Counted from the stretch's first letter, positions 35,553 through 44,866 are shown. The stretch: 64,000 nt of DNA from Aurantiacibacter sp. MUD11 (GCF_026967575.1 NZ_CP114054.1:2666001-2730000), one strand, 5' to 3'. The notes: generated by a model not told the origin, from the sequence alone. A program made the numbers and translations.

Positions 35553-36656
35553 ATGCCGGACAGATTGAGCCAATTCCTTGACCGGAATGACGAGCTGATA
35601 CCGCAAATTCTCGAAATCCTGGCGCTGGCCGGAGCCGCCATGCTGCTCGCCTGGCTGCTGCACTGGCTGGTGTTCCGCGGCCTGCATCGGCTGGCGCGGA
35701 GCAGCGACAGCGCCTCCGACGATATCGTGCTGCGCAAGTTGGCGCGGCCCACCCGCTATGCGCTGATGGCGCTCGCCATCGTGCTGGTCGCGCGCGAACT
35801 ACCCGTGCTGGCAGCCGTATGGGAGAAGGTGGCGGGCTTCGTCATGCCCGCGCTGGTCGGCTGGGTGGTGATCGCCGTGCTGCACGCCTTCGTCGAGACT
35901 ATGGCGCTGAAGGCCGACATCACGGTGGAGGACAATCTCCACGCCCGGCGCAAGCGCACCAAGCTGTCGATGTTCCGCCGCATTGCCACCTTCGTGGTGG
36001 TCTTCGTCACCGTCGGCCTGATGCTGCTCTCCATCCCCGGGGTGCGCGACGTGGGGCTGACGCTGGTCGCCTCCGCCGGTCTTGCCGGACTTGCCGTTGG
36101 CGCCGCCGCGCAACCCGCGCTGCGCAGCCTGATCGCGGGGGTGCAGGTCGCCGCGACCGAGCCGATCAACATCGACGACGTGGTGATCGTGGAGGGCGAA
36201 TGGGGCTGGATCGAGGAAATCCGCACCACCCATGTGGTGGTGAAGATCTGGGATGAGCGACGGCTGATCGTGCCCACCACCAAGTTCCTGGAAGAGCCGT
36301 TCCAGAACTGGACCAAGACGACCGCCCAGCTGCTGGGCACCGTGTTCCTCTACCTCGACCCCACCGCCAAGGTCGGCCCGATCCGCGAGGAGTTCGAACG
36401 GCAGGTGAAGGCGAACAGGCGCTGGGACGGACGCGTGCAGGTGGTGCAGGTGACCGAGACCACGCGCGATGCCAAGGAAGTGCGCCTGCTGATGAGCGCC
36501 AAGGATTCGCCCACGCTGTTCGACCTGCGCTGCGATATCCGCGAAGGCATCACCGACTGGATTACCGACAACTGCCCCGAAGCATGGGCGCGCACCCGCG
36601 TGCTGGCGGAAATGCCTGGCGATGCGAAGGCGGAGGGCCTGCTCGCGCAGCCATAG
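35553..36656 (+). CDS. MscS-family mechanosensitive channel
   Basis: A 367-residue channel: about four N-terminal membrane helices, a pore-lining helix with Gly/Ala pattern (LVASAGLAGLAVGAAAQPALRS, about 172-193), and a cytoplasmic beta domain starting with EPINIDDVVIVEGEWGWIEEI. The VPTTKFLEEPFQNWT segment fits the family. It should release osmolytes under membrane tension. Confidence 0.93.
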   Translation: MPDRLSQFLDRNDELIPQILEILALAGAAMLLAWLLHWLVFRGLHRLARSSDSASDDIVLRKLARPTRYALMALAIVLVARELPVLAAVWEKVAGFVMPALVGWVVIAVLHAFVETMALKADITVEDNLHARRKRTKLSMFRRIATFVVVFVTVGLMLLSIPGVRDVGLTLVASAGLAGLAVGAAAQPALRSLIAGVQVAATEPINIDDVVIVEGEWGWIEEIRTTHVVVKIWDERRLIVPTTKFLEEPFQNWTKTTAQLLGTVFLYLDPTAKVGPIREEFERQVKANRRWDGRVQVVQVTETTRDAKEVRLLMSAKDSPTLFDLRCDIREGITDWITDNCPEAWARTRVLAEMPGDAKAEGLLAQP

Positions 36657-36673
36657 CGATCATGTAAGGGAAG

Positions 36674-36748
36674 TGGCTGGGGTGGCAGGGATCGAACCTG
36701 CGAATGTCGGTACCAAAAACCGATGCCTTACCACTTGGCTACACCCCA
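36674..36748 (-). tRNA. tRNA-Gln(TTG)
   Basis: On the minus strand a full cloverleaf can be read: acceptor TGGGGTG paired with CACCCCA, D-arm GCCAAGTGGTAAGGC, anticodon stem TCGGT/ACCGA around loop TTTTGGT (anticodon TTG at positions 34-36), T-arm GCAGG TTCGATC CCTGC, discriminator G and an encoded CCA. The gene is 75 nt with CCA. Confidence 0.97.
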
Positions 36749-36808
36749 GCAGTGGGGCGCTCATATAGCGGGGCGGGCGGCAGGTGCAACCCGCGCCCGC
36801 CACCGAAA

Positions 36809-37678
36809 TCAAACGTCAGCACGTTTCCTGACAGGATCGAACAGGCTGCGGTCTTCAACCGCGTCGAAATCCGCCACCGAGTGGCGTTCGGGCATGGCCT
36901 TGGTGTTCACCAGCCGACCGCGAATGGCGGCGGGGCGCGCGTCGATTTCCTTGACCCAGCGCTCGACGTTCTCGTTCTCGTGCAGCGAGAGGAACTTGTC
37001 CGAGCCGCTGTAGGCGCCGTGCATCAGGTTGCCGAGCCACGGATAGGCGGCGAGGTCGGCAATGGTCAGCTCGTCACCGGCCAGGAAGCGGGTCTTCGCC
37101 AGCTGGTTGTCGGCGACCGAGAAGATGCGCTTGGTCTCCATCGAGTAGCGGTCGATGGCATAACGGTACTTCTCCGGCGCATATTCGTAGAAATGCCCGA
37201 AGCCGCCGCCGATGAAGGGGGCCGTGCCGATTTGCCAGCTGAGCCAGGAAAGCGTTTCCGCGCGCGCCGGGTTGGTCTTGGGCAGCAGGTAGTCGAACTT
37301 CTCCGCCAGGTGGATGAGGATCGCACCGCCTTCGAACACGCGAAACGGCGTATCGCCCGAACGATCCTGCAATGCGGGAATCTTGCCGTTCGGGTTGAGC
37401 GCGGTGAAGCCGCTGCCGAACTGGTCACCCTCACCGATGTTGATCAACCAGGCGTCGTATTCCGCGTCCGTAAAGCCTGCCTCCAGCAGCTCTTCGAACA
37501 TGATCGTCACCTTCACCCCGTTGGGCGTGCCCAGCGAATAGAGCTGGAAGGGATGCTCGCCCACCGGCAGTTCCGCCTCGAACCGGGCCCCGGCGGTGGG
37601 CCGGTTGATGCCGGCGAAGGCTCCGCCGCTTTCGGTCGGCTGCCAGACTTCGGGCGGGGTGTAGGTATCATCGGCCAT
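36809..37678 (-). CDS. yghU: Glutathione S-transferase family, YghU-like disulfide-bond oxidoreductase
   Basis: A 289-residue GST-fold protein. An N-terminal extension precedes the thioredoxin-like domain, with the YghU/nu-class pattern GTPNGVKVTIMFEELLE and LNPNGKIPALQD, then a helical C-terminal domain with ELTIADLAAYPWLGNL. This class uses two glutathiones to reduce disulfides such as 2-hydroxyethyl disulfide. ATG 37678 starts MADDTYTPPEVW; the frame is open to 37816 but lacks similarity. Confidence 0.88.
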   Translation of the reverse strand: MADDTYTPPEVWQPTESGGAFAGINRPTAGARFEAELPVGEHPFQLYSLGTPNGVKVTIMFEELLEAGFTDAEYDAWLINIGEGDQFGSGFTALNPNGKIPALQDRSGDTPFRVFEGGAILIHLAEKFDYLLPKTNPARAETLSWLSWQIGTAPFIGGGFGHFYEYAPEKYRYAIDRYSMETKRIFSVADNQLAKTRFLAGDELTIADLAAYPWLGNLMHGAYSGSDKFLSLHENENVERWVKEIDARPAAIRGRLVNTKAMPERHSVADFDAVEDRSLFDPVRKRADV

Positions 37679-37802
37679 GGCTGCTCTCCTGCGAAGAGTG
37701 ATCTTTGGATGCAGCGATAGATGGGCCAGCCGCGCATGGCCACAAGCAAGCGATACTTGGGAGCGGGCCAGCCTGGCTTTTACACCGGTCCGGAGGGTGG
37801 GA

Positions 37803-37830
37803 TTGCCTCGCGACAAAAGTCAGGCATACT
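37803..37830 (+). promoter_or_regulatory. Candidate sigma-70-type promoter
   Basis: TTGCCT and CATACT separated by 16 bp, about 40 bp before the MFS gene at 37872, inside a 193-bp divergent intergenic region. Both hexamers match the consensus only partly, so this is a weak call. Confidence 0.25.
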
Positions 37831-37871
37831 GCCCCCAGGGTTCGCATGGCGCTTGGCCGGGGGGAAAGCGC

Positions 37872-39224
37872 ATGACCGAAACTGCTGCCGCATCGCGGTG
37901 GATCCTGTCGCAGAACAGTCGATTGCGGCTGTTCACACTCTTCATTCTCTACGTCGCGCAAGGGGTGCCGATCGGGCTGTTCTGGACAGCCATACCGGCA
38001 TGGATGGCCGCCAATGGCGCGCCTGCTGTCGACATTGCCTATGTGCTGGGACTGACCGCGCTGCCGTGGACGCTGAAGCTGGTGAACGGCTTCATCATGG
38101 ATCGCTACACCTTCCTCGCCATGGGGCGGCGAAGGGCGTGGATCACCGGGGCGCAATGCGTGATGATCACGCTGCTGATCGTCTGCGCCGTGGTGCAGCC
38201 GGGCGTGGAGGACGTGCTGCTGCTCGGCATTGCCGGCTTCGCCGTGAACATGGCCACCACCTTCCAGGACGTTGCCGTGGACGGCCTTGCGGTCGACATC
38301 ATGGAGGAGGACGAGCGCGCGCGGGCCAGCGGGATGATGTTCGGCGGGCAGTATATCGGCATCGCCGCCGCCACCGGCATCACCGGTGCGGCCATCGCTG
38401 CCTTCGGGCCTTCCGCCGCCTACCTGCTGGCAGCGGGCTTCATCACGCTGATCACCGGCTACGTGCTGTTCCTGCGCGAACGGCCCGGCGAACGACGGCT
38501 GCCGTGGAGCGCGGGCGAGGCGCACCAGCGCAACCGCGAGATCCATCTCGGCGCCTGGTGGCCGATCATGAAGAACACCTTCAAGTCGCTGCTGCTGCCG
38601 GCCAGCCTGCTGTGGCTGCCGGTGCTGCTGGTGCGCGGCTTCCACTACGGCATGTTCAACGCGGTGACGCCCTACATGGGCGCCAACAATCTCGGCTGGG
38701 ACGAGGCGGCGATCACCGCCACTGCCGGGTCTGCGCAATTGTTGGCGGGCATCCTTGGCCTGACGCTGGGCGGCTGGCTGGGCGACCGCTTCGGCGCCAA
38801 GCGCACGACCATTGCCTTCTTCATCGGCTACATGTTGTTCAGTGGCACGATGCTGGCGACGCAGGACATGTGGGCAGACAGCGGCCTGTTCATCTTCTTC
38901 GTCTACGGCTGGTACGCGCTGGATATCCTGCTGACGGTGGCGGCGCTGCCGATCTCCATGCGACTGTGCGATTCCCGCGTCGCGGCAACGCAGTTCACCA
39001 TCTACATGGCCTGTTCCAACCTCGGCATCACCATCGGGGCGAGCGTGTTCGGCCTGTTCGACCGGATTGGCGGGCTGCCGACGATGTTCGCCATCGTCAT
39101 GTCGCTGCATCTCGTCGGCCTGCTGGTGATGGTGCTGGCCAAATTCCCGCGCCGCGCCGGGTTTCAGGAGAAGATGGCCGAAGTGCTGGCCGAGGCTCCG
39201 GGGCCAGCGCCAAGGGTGAACTGA
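37872..39224 (+). CDS. MFS transporter (AmpG/PAT-like)
   Basis: A 450-residue major facilitator with about 12 helices. The N-terminal LFILYVAQGVPIGLFWTAIPAW and the central FQDVAVDGLAVDIMEEDERARASGMMFGGQY strongly resemble AmpG-type peptide/acetyl-CoA transporters, which import muropeptides. GGGGAAAG precedes ATG 37872. It is divergent from the YghU-like gene. The cargo is inferred from subgroup resemblance only. Confidence 0.8.
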   Translation: MTETAAASRWILSQNSRLRLFTLFILYVAQGVPIGLFWTAIPAWMAANGAPAVDIAYVLGLTALPWTLKLVNGFIMDRYTFLAMGRRRAWITGAQCVMITLLIVCAVVQPGVEDVLLLGIAGFAVNMATTFQDVAVDGLAVDIMEEDERARASGMMFGGQYIGIAAATGITGAAIAAFGPSAAYLLAAGFITLITGYVLFLRERPGERRLPWSAGEAHQRNREIHLGAWWPIMKNTFKSLLLPASLLWLPVLLVRGFHYGMFNAVTPYMGANNLGWDEAAITATAGSAQLLAGILGLTLGGWLGDRFGAKRTTIAFFIGYMLFSGTMLATQDMWADSGLFIFFVYGWYALDILLTVAALPISMRLCDSRVAATQFTIYMACSNLGITIGASVFGLFDRIGGLPTMFAIVMSLHLVGLLVMVLAKFPRRAGFQEKMAEVLAEAPGPAPRVN

Positions 39225-39298
39225 ATGGCCTAGGCTACGGAACCGCAGGTCATTCGGCACAGGATTACCGCTCCCGCAGGAGAGGGACGGACGCCTGC

Positions 39299-39327
39299 GT
39301 GACACATCCCTGTCACCGAACTGAAAT
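39299..39327. promoter_or_regulatory. Inverted repeat overlapping a Pho-box-like element
   Basis: GTGACA-CATCCC-TGTCAC is a perfect 6-bp inverted repeat (39299-39316). Its right arm begins CTGTCAC-CGAA-CTGAAAT, which has the 7-4-7 layout of a PhoB half-site pair with five of seven matches in the second half. It lies about 90 bp before the gene at 39415. Confidence 0.3.
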
Positions 39328-39414
39328 ACGAGTCTTACGGGCGTAACACTGGCCGTGTTGAGGCGAGGGTGAAGCCGTGCAGCCCTTGCGCGGCCCAGCA
39401 GATGGACCTCGCCC

Positions 39415-39864
39415 TTGCGCCTCGCCCTTGCCCTTGCTGCCGTGATTGCCGCCACCGCCACCCCTGCCTTGGCGGGTGAGCTTTCGGGCGTGGTGCGCGA
39501 TTCTGCCGCGCAGCCGGTGGCCGGGGCCGAAGTCGTGCTGCCCGAGGTGGGCCTGTCGACGACCACGGCGGCTGACGGCAGCTACAGCTTTGAAAACCTC
39601 GCGGCCGGCGAATACCGCCTGGCCGTGGAAGTGGCCGCAGACGTGCGCCAGCACGCCACCGCCGAAGTCCCCGCTACTGGCGAGGTAACGCGCAACATCT
39701 TCCTCTATTCCGCCAGTGCGCTGGATCATGCCCGGGCCGGCGTGAACCCGGTCGAAGCCATGCTGCTGGACGTGCTGGCGGCACAGGCCTGGGAAGAAGC
39801 GCGCGAGATGACCGCCGACGCCGGCGACGCCGTGCGCTGGCAATGGGCCGACGACCAGGGCTGA
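39415..39864 (+). CDS. Exported carboxypeptidase-regulatory-like (CarboxypepD_reg) domain protein
   Basis: A 149-residue secreted protein: signal peptide (about 1-21, ending TPALAG), then a single beta-sandwich of the CarboxypepD_reg type (ELSGVVRDSAAQPVAGAEVVL...TAADGSYSFENLAAGEYRLAV, about 22-70). A helical tail with no known domain follows. The start is TTG 39415, since no in-frame ATG gives a signal peptide. Such domains often act in cell-surface adhesion or glycan contact; this one stands alone. Confidence 0.72.
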   Translation: MRLALALAAVIAATATPALAGELSGVVRDSAAQPVAGAEVVLPEVGLSTTTAADGSYSFENLAAGEYRLAVEVAADVRQHATAEVPATGEVTRNIFLYSASALDHARAGVNPVEAMLLDVLAAQAWEEAREMTADAGDAVRWQWADDQG

Positions 39865-39873
39865 ACGGCCCGG

Positions 39874-40329
39874 CTAGTCGAGAAAATCCATGTCCTCGAA
39901 CCAGGCGGCCTGTCCCAGCAGCCGGCCGTCTTCGTCGCGGATGTTCCAGACCACCGCGTCGATGATCTTGAAGCGCGAGCCGTCGGCGGCCACGCGGACG
40001 CCGCAATAACCTTCCACCACGTCGTCCGCTTCCAGCTTGGCCAGCATGGCGGCGCGTTCCTCGCGCTCGGCCGGTTCGGCGGACTTTTGCGACGGCATGC
40101 CGAGGAAATCCTCGATATCCATCTTGAACAGGGTGAGGGCACAGGCGTTGGCGAAGAAGAACTCCGGATCATCGCTGGTGTCATGGGCGACGATGGCGCC
40201 GGGCGCGTGCCAGAGGCCATTGGCGTCATCCGCCAGCGAATTGCCGGTCAGCCGTTTGAAGCTTGCCAGCATTGCCCCCAGTCTGTCCCCGGCATGGTCG
40301 ATCGCCAGCTTCTGGTCTGCCATGCTCAT
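39874..40329 (-). CDS. MEKHLA (PAS-like) domain protein
   Basis: A 151-residue soluble protein matching the MEKHLA domain: a helical start, then HAPGAIVAHDTSDDPEFFFANACALTLF, GMPSQKSAEPAEREERAAML and a beta-rich C-terminal half ending AAWFEDMDFLD. This PAS-related domain occurs in plant HD-ZIP III factors and in many bacteria as a stand-alone protein; its bacterial role is not known. Convergent with the exported protein at 39415. Confidence 0.82.
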   Translation of the reverse strand: MSMADQKLAIDHAGDRLGAMLASFKRLTGNSLADDANGLWHAPGAIVAHDTSDDPEFFFANACALTLFKMDIEDFLGMPSQKSAEPAEREERAAMLAKLEADDVVEGYCGVRVAADGSRFKIIDAVVWNIRDEDGRLLGQAAWFEDMDFLD

Positions 40330-40531
40330 ACCGCTATCAGTTAGACAGTAGTGAGGCGCTCGGCTAGGCGAATTAACAAGTTACCCGCCAAAGGAATAAT
40401 CACGCGGCGCATAATTCTTGCTCTCGCGCTCGCCGCGGCACTGGCGACAGAGCTGGCGGCATGGCGAGATTCCGTTGCGGCAAACCCGCGCGGCTGGATC
40501 GACTGATCGACTGTCGCTAAAGGGCCAGCCC

Positions 40532-41503
40532 ATGGCCATCCCGCACCCCGCCACCAATGCGCCCGTCTGCGTCGCGGCGCTCTATCGCTTTGCGCGCTTC
40601 GACGATCCCGCCGCCCTGCGCGGGCCGCTGCTTGCCCTGTGCCTGGCCGAGGGAATCAAGGGCACGCTGCTGCTGGCGGGCGAGGGGATCAACGGCACCA
40701 TTGCCGGCTCGCGCGAAGGGGTAGGCATGGTCGTGGAGCACATCCGCAGCCTGCCCGATTGCGCCGGGCTGGAGGTGAAATACTCGGGTGCCAGCGAGAT
40801 GCCGTTCCATCGCATGAAGGTGCGGCTGAAGCGCGAAATCGTGACTATGGGGCAGGGCGATCTCGATCCGGCGCACAATGCGGGCACCTATGTCGATCCG
40901 CAGGACTGGAACGACCTGATTGCCGACCCCGACACCATCGTGATCGACACGCGCAACGACTACGAAGTGGCCATCGGCCAGTTCGAGGGCGCCATCGATC
41001 CCAAGACCGCCAGCTTCCGCGACTTTCCCGAATGGTTCCGCAGCGAGCGCGCGCGGCTGCTGGGCGAGGGCAAGGAGCCCAAGGTGGCGATGTACTGCAC
41101 CGGCGGCATCCGCTGCGAGAAGTCGACCGCCTTCCTCAAGGCCGAGGGCGTGGAGCAGGTCTACCACCTCAACGGCGGTATCCTGAAATACCTGGAGGAA
41201 GTGCCCGAGGAACTGAGCATGTGGCGGGGCGAGTGCTTCGTGTTCGACCAGCGCGTCAGCGTGGGCCACGGCCTTGTCGAAGGCTCCTACGACCTGTGCC
41301 ACGCCTGCCGCCTGCCGGTGAGCGACGAGGACAAGGCCTCTCCGCTCTACGAGGAGGGTGTCAGCTGCCCCGCCTGCCATGCGACGCGGACGGACGAACA
41401 GCGCGCCTCCTATCGCGAGCGGCACCGGCAGGAGATGCTCGCCGCCGAGCAGGGCCGCGCGCATATCGGCGCCAAGCTGGATCACGACGCGGACGATGGC
41501 TGA
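40532..41503 (+). CDS. trhO: tRNA uridine(34) hydroxylase (rhodanese-fold)
   Basis: A 323-residue enzyme that hydroxylates U34 of tRNA, giving the precursor of xo5U modifications. An N-terminal ferredoxin-like domain contains [17 protein letters not shown], then a rhodanese domain (about 125-225) with the active-site loop [12 protein letters not shown] Cys-rich C-terminal tail (CHAC...CPAC) follows, a likely metal site common in this family. ATG 40532 has AAAGGG upstream. It overlaps the next gene by 8 bp. Confidence 0.93.
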   Translation: MAIPHPATNAPVCVAALYRFARFDDPAALRGPLLALCLAEGIKGTLLLAGEGINGTIAGSREGVGMVVEHIRSLPDCAGLEVKYSGASEMPFHRMKVRLKREIVTMGQGDLDPAHNAGTYVDPQDWNDLIADPDTIVIDTRNDYEVAIGQFEGAIDPKTASFRDFPEWFRSERARLLGEGKEPKVAMYCTGGIRCEKSTAFLKAEGVEQVYHLNGGILKYLEEVPEELSMWRGECFVFDQRVSVGHGLVEGSYDLCHACRLPVSDEDKASPLYEEGVSCPACHATRTDEQRASYRERHRQEMLAAEQGRAHIGAKLDHDADDG

Positions 41504-42125
41504 ACCGGTCCTCTACTCCTTCCGTCGCTGCCCCTATGCCATGCGGGCGCGGCTGGCGCTGGTGGTGAGCGGTACGGCCTGCGAACTGCGCGAGGTGAAG
41601 TTGTCGGACAAGCCGCAGGCCATGCTCGACGCTTCGCCCAAGGGCACCGTGCCGGTGCTGGTGCTGGAAGGCGGCGCGGTGGTGGACGAGAGCCTCGACG
41701 TGATGCGCTGGGCGCTGTCCCAGACCGATCCGGAGGGCTGGCTGGAGCGTGACGATGCGGCGCTGGTGGCGGAGAACGACGGCCCGTTCAAGCAGGCGCT
41801 GGACCGCTACAAGTATCCCAACCGCTACGACGACTGCGACCCGCTGCCTCACCGCGAGCGCGGGGCCGAATTCCTGCGCCTGCTCGACGAACGACTGGCC
41901 AAGGGCGGCCAGCTATGCGGCGACCGTCGCGGGCTGGCCGACGCGGCGATTTTCCCCTTCGTGCGGCAGTTCGCCAACCATGATCGCGACTGGTTCGACG
42001 CGCTGCCGTTCGCGCATGTCCACCGCTGGCTGGCGGGGCACCTGGACTCGCCCTTGTTCAAGACGGTGATGCAGCGCGAAAAGCCGTGGCAGCCGGGCGA
42101 TGCGCCGGTCGCCATGGCGCTCTAG
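41496..42125 (+). CDS. Glutathione S-transferase family protein
   Basis: A 209-residue GST. The N-terminal thioredoxin-like domain has [14 protein letters not shown] (a Cys-Pro-Tyr redox site resembling glutaredoxin) and SPKGTVPVL, followed by a helical domain with [13 protein letters not shown]. It overlaps trhO by 8 bp and is therefore cotranscribed with it. The trhO-GST pairing suggests a redox link but is not informative about substrate. Confidence 0.87.
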   Translation: MAEPVLYSFRRCPYAMRARLALVVSGTACELREVKLSDKPQAMLDASPKGTVPVLVLEGGAVVDESLDVMRWALSQTDPEGWLERDDAALVAENDGPFKQALDRYKYPNRYDDCDPLPHRERGAEFLRLLDERLAKGGQLCGDRRGLADAAIFPFVRQFANHDRDWFDALPFAHVHRWLAGHLDSPLFKTVMQREKPWQPGDAPVAMAL

Positions 42126-43156
42126 GGCAGCGCCAGCTTCAGCTCGCCAATGTCGAGCAGCAGGCTGCCCGCCATCATCGAGACCAGCAGCAACAACAGC
42201 AACGCCCACATGGCGAGCACGCTGCCCGTCAGGCGCCAGCTCTTGGGCGGCAGGCCCTGGAACAGGAAGGTGGCGATCCCGGCGATGTTCACGCAGACGA
42301 GGTTGACCGCGAAGAGGAACAAGGCGTCCGCGCCCTCTGCCGGATAGCCGGCGCCGAGGTAGAGCCCCGATGCCGCCAGCGGCGGCACCAGCGCCACGGC
42401 GATCATCACGCCCACCAGCGCCGACGAGACTCCGCGACTGAAGGCGAGCACGCCCGCCGCGCCGCAAGCCAGCGCCAGTGCCACGTCGTCAGGCTGCACC
42501 AGCGTGCGGTTGAACAGCTCGGGCACCTGCGGGTCGATATCCACGATCAGGCCCAGCACCCACCCGGCAAGGATCGCCAGCACGCAGCCCACCACCATGG
42601 TGCGAAACGCCTGCCAGCCCAGCTGCCTGTTGCCCACGGTGGCGGCCAGGGCCATGCCCATGGTCGGCCCCAGCAGCGGGGCGATGACCATCGCGCCGAT
42701 AACCACGGCGGTCTGTTCGCTGCGCATGCCGAGGCCGGCGATGATGGCCGAGAGCGTCACCGTCAGCAGGTAGGACGTGCTGATGTGCAGGCTTTCCTCG
42801 ATATCGTCGTAGATCTCGTCGGTGCTCAGCCGGTCGCGGATGAAGAAACGTTCCAGCGCGGTCGGCGGCTTGATGTCGCCCGCCAGCAGCAGTTCGGTCT
42901 CGGAATTCTCCTCCACCGGCGGCAGCACGGCCTGCAACAGTTCGACGTGCGCGGTGAAATCGGGTTCGTCGGCGAAGGCGGATTCCAGCTCGTCCAGCAG
43001 CCGCTCGGTATAGCGTTGCTGCACGACGCAGGTGTATTTCTCCTGCCCGCCGGGGACGGTCTCGCGCCAGAACCGGCGGCTGTGCTTCGCAAGGATCGTT
43101 TCCAGCTGCGCCACCCGTTCCTCGGGCAGGTAGACCTGGACCTTGCGTGCCGCCAT
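42122..43156 (-). CDS. DUF389 (TIGR00341-type) membrane protein
   Basis: A 344-residue protein with a soluble N-terminal part (about 1-115, ferredoxin-like, MAARKVQVYLPEERV) and a C-terminal membrane domain with about six helices. The conserved signature VVIGAMVIAPLLGPTMGMALA (split by an acidic or Gly hinge) is diagnostic for DUF389. The function of the family is unknown; a transporter-like role is only a guess. Convergent with the GST gene (4-bp overlap of stops). Confidence 0.88.
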   Translation of the reverse strand: MAARKVQVYLPEERVAQLETILAKHSRRFWRETVPGGQEKYTCVVQQRYTERLLDELESAFADEPDFTAHVELLQAVLPPVEENSETELLLAGDIKPPTALERFFIRDRLSTDEIYDDIEESLHISTSYLLTVTLSAIIAGLGMRSEQTAVVIGAMVIAPLLGPTMGMALAATVGNRQLGWQAFRTMVVGCVLAILAGWVLGLIVDIDPQVPELFNRTLVQPDDVALALACGAAGVLAFSRGVSSALVGVMIAVALVPPLAASGLYLGAGYPAEGADALFLFAVNLVCVNIAGIATFLFQGLPPKSWRLTGSVLAMWALLLLLLVSMMAGSLLLDIGELKLALP

Positions 43157-43167
43157 CGCCTGTCAGC

Positions 43168-44244
43168 CTATTCCAGCCGCATCACCCAGCCGTGGCGGTC
43201 GTCCACCGACCCACGCTGGATGCCGACGAGCTGTTCGCGCAGCTTGCTGGTCATCTGGCCGGCGCCGCCGCTGCCGATAGTGAATTCGCCATCGCGGCTG
43301 GCGACCTTGCCCACCGCCGTCACCACGGCAGCCGTACCGCAGGCGAAGGTTTCCACCAGCTTGCCGCTGGCGGCATCGTCGCGCCACTGGTCGATCGAAT
43401 ACATTTCCTCGCGCACGTCGAGGCCCTGTTCCCTGGCCAGCGTCAGCAGGCTGTCGCGGGTGATGCCGGGCAGGATCGTGCCGGTCAGCGGCGGGGTGAT
43501 CATCGAGCCGTCCTCGAACACGAAGAACAGGTTCATGCCGCCCAGTTCCTCGATCCACTTGCGCTCGGCGGCGTCGAGGAAGACCACCTGGTCATGCCCC
43601 TTGGCAAAGGCTTCGCCGGTGGGCACCAGGCTGGCCGCGTAGTTGCCGCCGCACTTGGCCGCACCGGTGCCGCCGGGGGCCGCGCGGGTATATTCGCTCA
43701 CCCACACCGAAACGGCGGGCGAGCCGGACTTGAAGTAGTTTCCGGCGGGCGAGAGGATGACGATGAACTTGTACTTCGTCGCCGGACGCACGCCGAGGAA
43801 GTGCTCGTTGGCGAACATGAAGGGGCGGATATAGAGCGAGCCGCCGTCCACCTGCGGGAACCAGTCGGCATCCTTCAGCACCAGCTGGCGCACCGCCTCG
43901 ATGAACACGTCCTCCGGAATTTCCGGCATGGCGAGGCGCTTGGCGCTCTCGTTGAAGCGCCTCGCGTTGGCGTCGGGCCGGAACAGTGCCATCGAGCCGT
44001 CGGACAGCCTGTAGGCCTTCATCCCCTCGAAGATTTCCTGCGCATAGTGCAGCACGCTGGAAGCGGGGTGCAGCGGGATCGGCTGGCAGGGGCCAAGCGT
44101 CGCGTCGTGCCACCCTTCGCCCTCGTCATAGTCGATCATGACCATGTGATCGGTGAAGATCTTGCCGAAACCGGGATCGGCAATCGCCTGGGCACGGTCG
44201 GCGTCAGGCACGGGGGCAGGATGGGGAAGATGCTCGAATTTCAT
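43168..44244 (-). CDS. ilvE: Branched-chain amino acid aminotransferase
   Basis: A 358-residue fold-type IV PLP enzyme that interconverts branched-chain amino acids and their 2-oxo acids. The PLP lysine is in GAAKCGGNYAAS (about residue 197). HYAQEIFEGMKAYR, YIRPFMFANE and the C-terminal ETFACGTAAVVTAVG are all typical of the eukaryote-like BCAT group. ATG 44244 is used; TTG 44250 is two codons upstream. DUF389 begins 11 bp downstream on the same strand. Confidence 0.95.
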   Translation of the reverse strand: MKFEHLPHPAPVPDADRAQAIADPGFGKIFTDHMVMIDYDEGEGWHDATLGPCQPIPLHPASSVLHYAQEIFEGMKAYRLSDGSMALFRPDANARRFNESAKRLAMPEIPEDVFIEAVRQLVLKDADWFPQVDGGSLYIRPFMFANEHFLGVRPATKYKFIVILSPAGNYFKSGSPAVSVWVSEYTRAAPGGTGAAKCGGNYAASLVPTGEAFAKGHDQVVFLDAAERKWIEELGGMNLFFVFEDGSMITPPLTGTILPGITRDSLLTLAREQGLDVREEMYSIDQWRDDAASGKLVETFACGTAAVVTAVGKVASRDGEFTIGSGGAGQMTSKLREQLVGIQRGSVDDRHGWVMRLE

Positions 44245-44393
44245 GAGCAAGGGCGATTAGTGGGCAGGGCAGGGCGAAGCAAGAGGCGGTGAGAAGGAGC
44301 GTGCGCTTTCGACCCAATTCCAGCCGGTCACTCAAGGACCCATAATTGTGACATTTTGCAGTTTTGTCCCGGCGGCTCTCTTCTGCCAAAACG

Positions 44394-44425
44394 AGAGGAC
44401 CGGAAGAGCAATCCTCCGGTCCCTC
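44394..44425 (-). terminator. Putative intrinsic terminator after the lipoprotein at 44450
   Basis: GGACCGGA and TCCGGTCC form an 8-bp perfect stem around a 10-nt loop. Read on the minus strand the stem is followed by TCTCGTTTTGG, a modest U-tract, so it likely ends the transcript of the small lipoprotein upstream. Confidence 0.6.
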
Positions 44426-44449
44426 GCATGATATTCGCCTGGACGGAGC

Positions 44450-44866
44450 CTATTCGATCGGTGTGACCACTACGGTTGTTCCATCGTCTCCAGTCGCAGT
44501 CCACGTGCCATCTGCTTCAGCGGCGGAGTTAACCCAGCATTGTGGAGGAAGGCCAATTTCACCTTCAAGATTCTCATAGCAAACTGTGCCGGGAGCCGTA
44601 ACCGTGAAGGTAGCGGCGAAATCTTCACCGCCGATAACCCCATCGCTTGTGCCATCTGCGCTGAGATTAAGAACACCCTCTGTCCCATCGTCGTAAACCA
44701 GCGAATAGGAACCCGCGACCTCGTCAGCCGTCATCCAAGCGGAAGGATCGCTTGGAGAGGCTTCTTCGACTGCGGCCACTTCTTCTTCTGGAACTGTTTC
44801 AGCTTCATCCGCCCCAGAACATCCAACCAGCGCAAACCCGGCGGCTACTACTACAACCTTCTTCAT
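44450..44866 (-). CDS. Small lipoprotein, family 1 (copy B)
   Basis: A 138-residue predicted lipoprotein: MKKVVVVAAGFALVGC gives lipobox ALVGC (Cys16), then an acidic Glu/Val/Ala linker and a domain with GSYSLVYDDGTEG, LNLSADGT, a CY...CW cysteine pair and DGTWTATGDDGTTVVVTPIE. This order matches copies A (7259) and C (57900). The DNA is visibly richer in A/T than its neighbours and the leader is Lys/Val-rich. AGGGGAA lies before ATG 44866; the frame is open to 44893. Function unknown. Confidence 0.75.
   Translation of the reverse strand: MKKVVVVAAGFALVGCSGADEAETVPEEEVAAVEEASPSDPSAWMTADEVAGSYSLVYDDGTEGVLNLSADGTSDGVIGGEDFAATFTVTAPGTVCYENLEGEIGLPPQCWVNSAAEADGTWTATGDDGTTVVVTPIE

Noticed and set aside
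33942..35687. 581-codon minus-strand open frame
   Set aside because: Opposite the flippase gene; the translation is a Gln/His/Arg-rich shadow.
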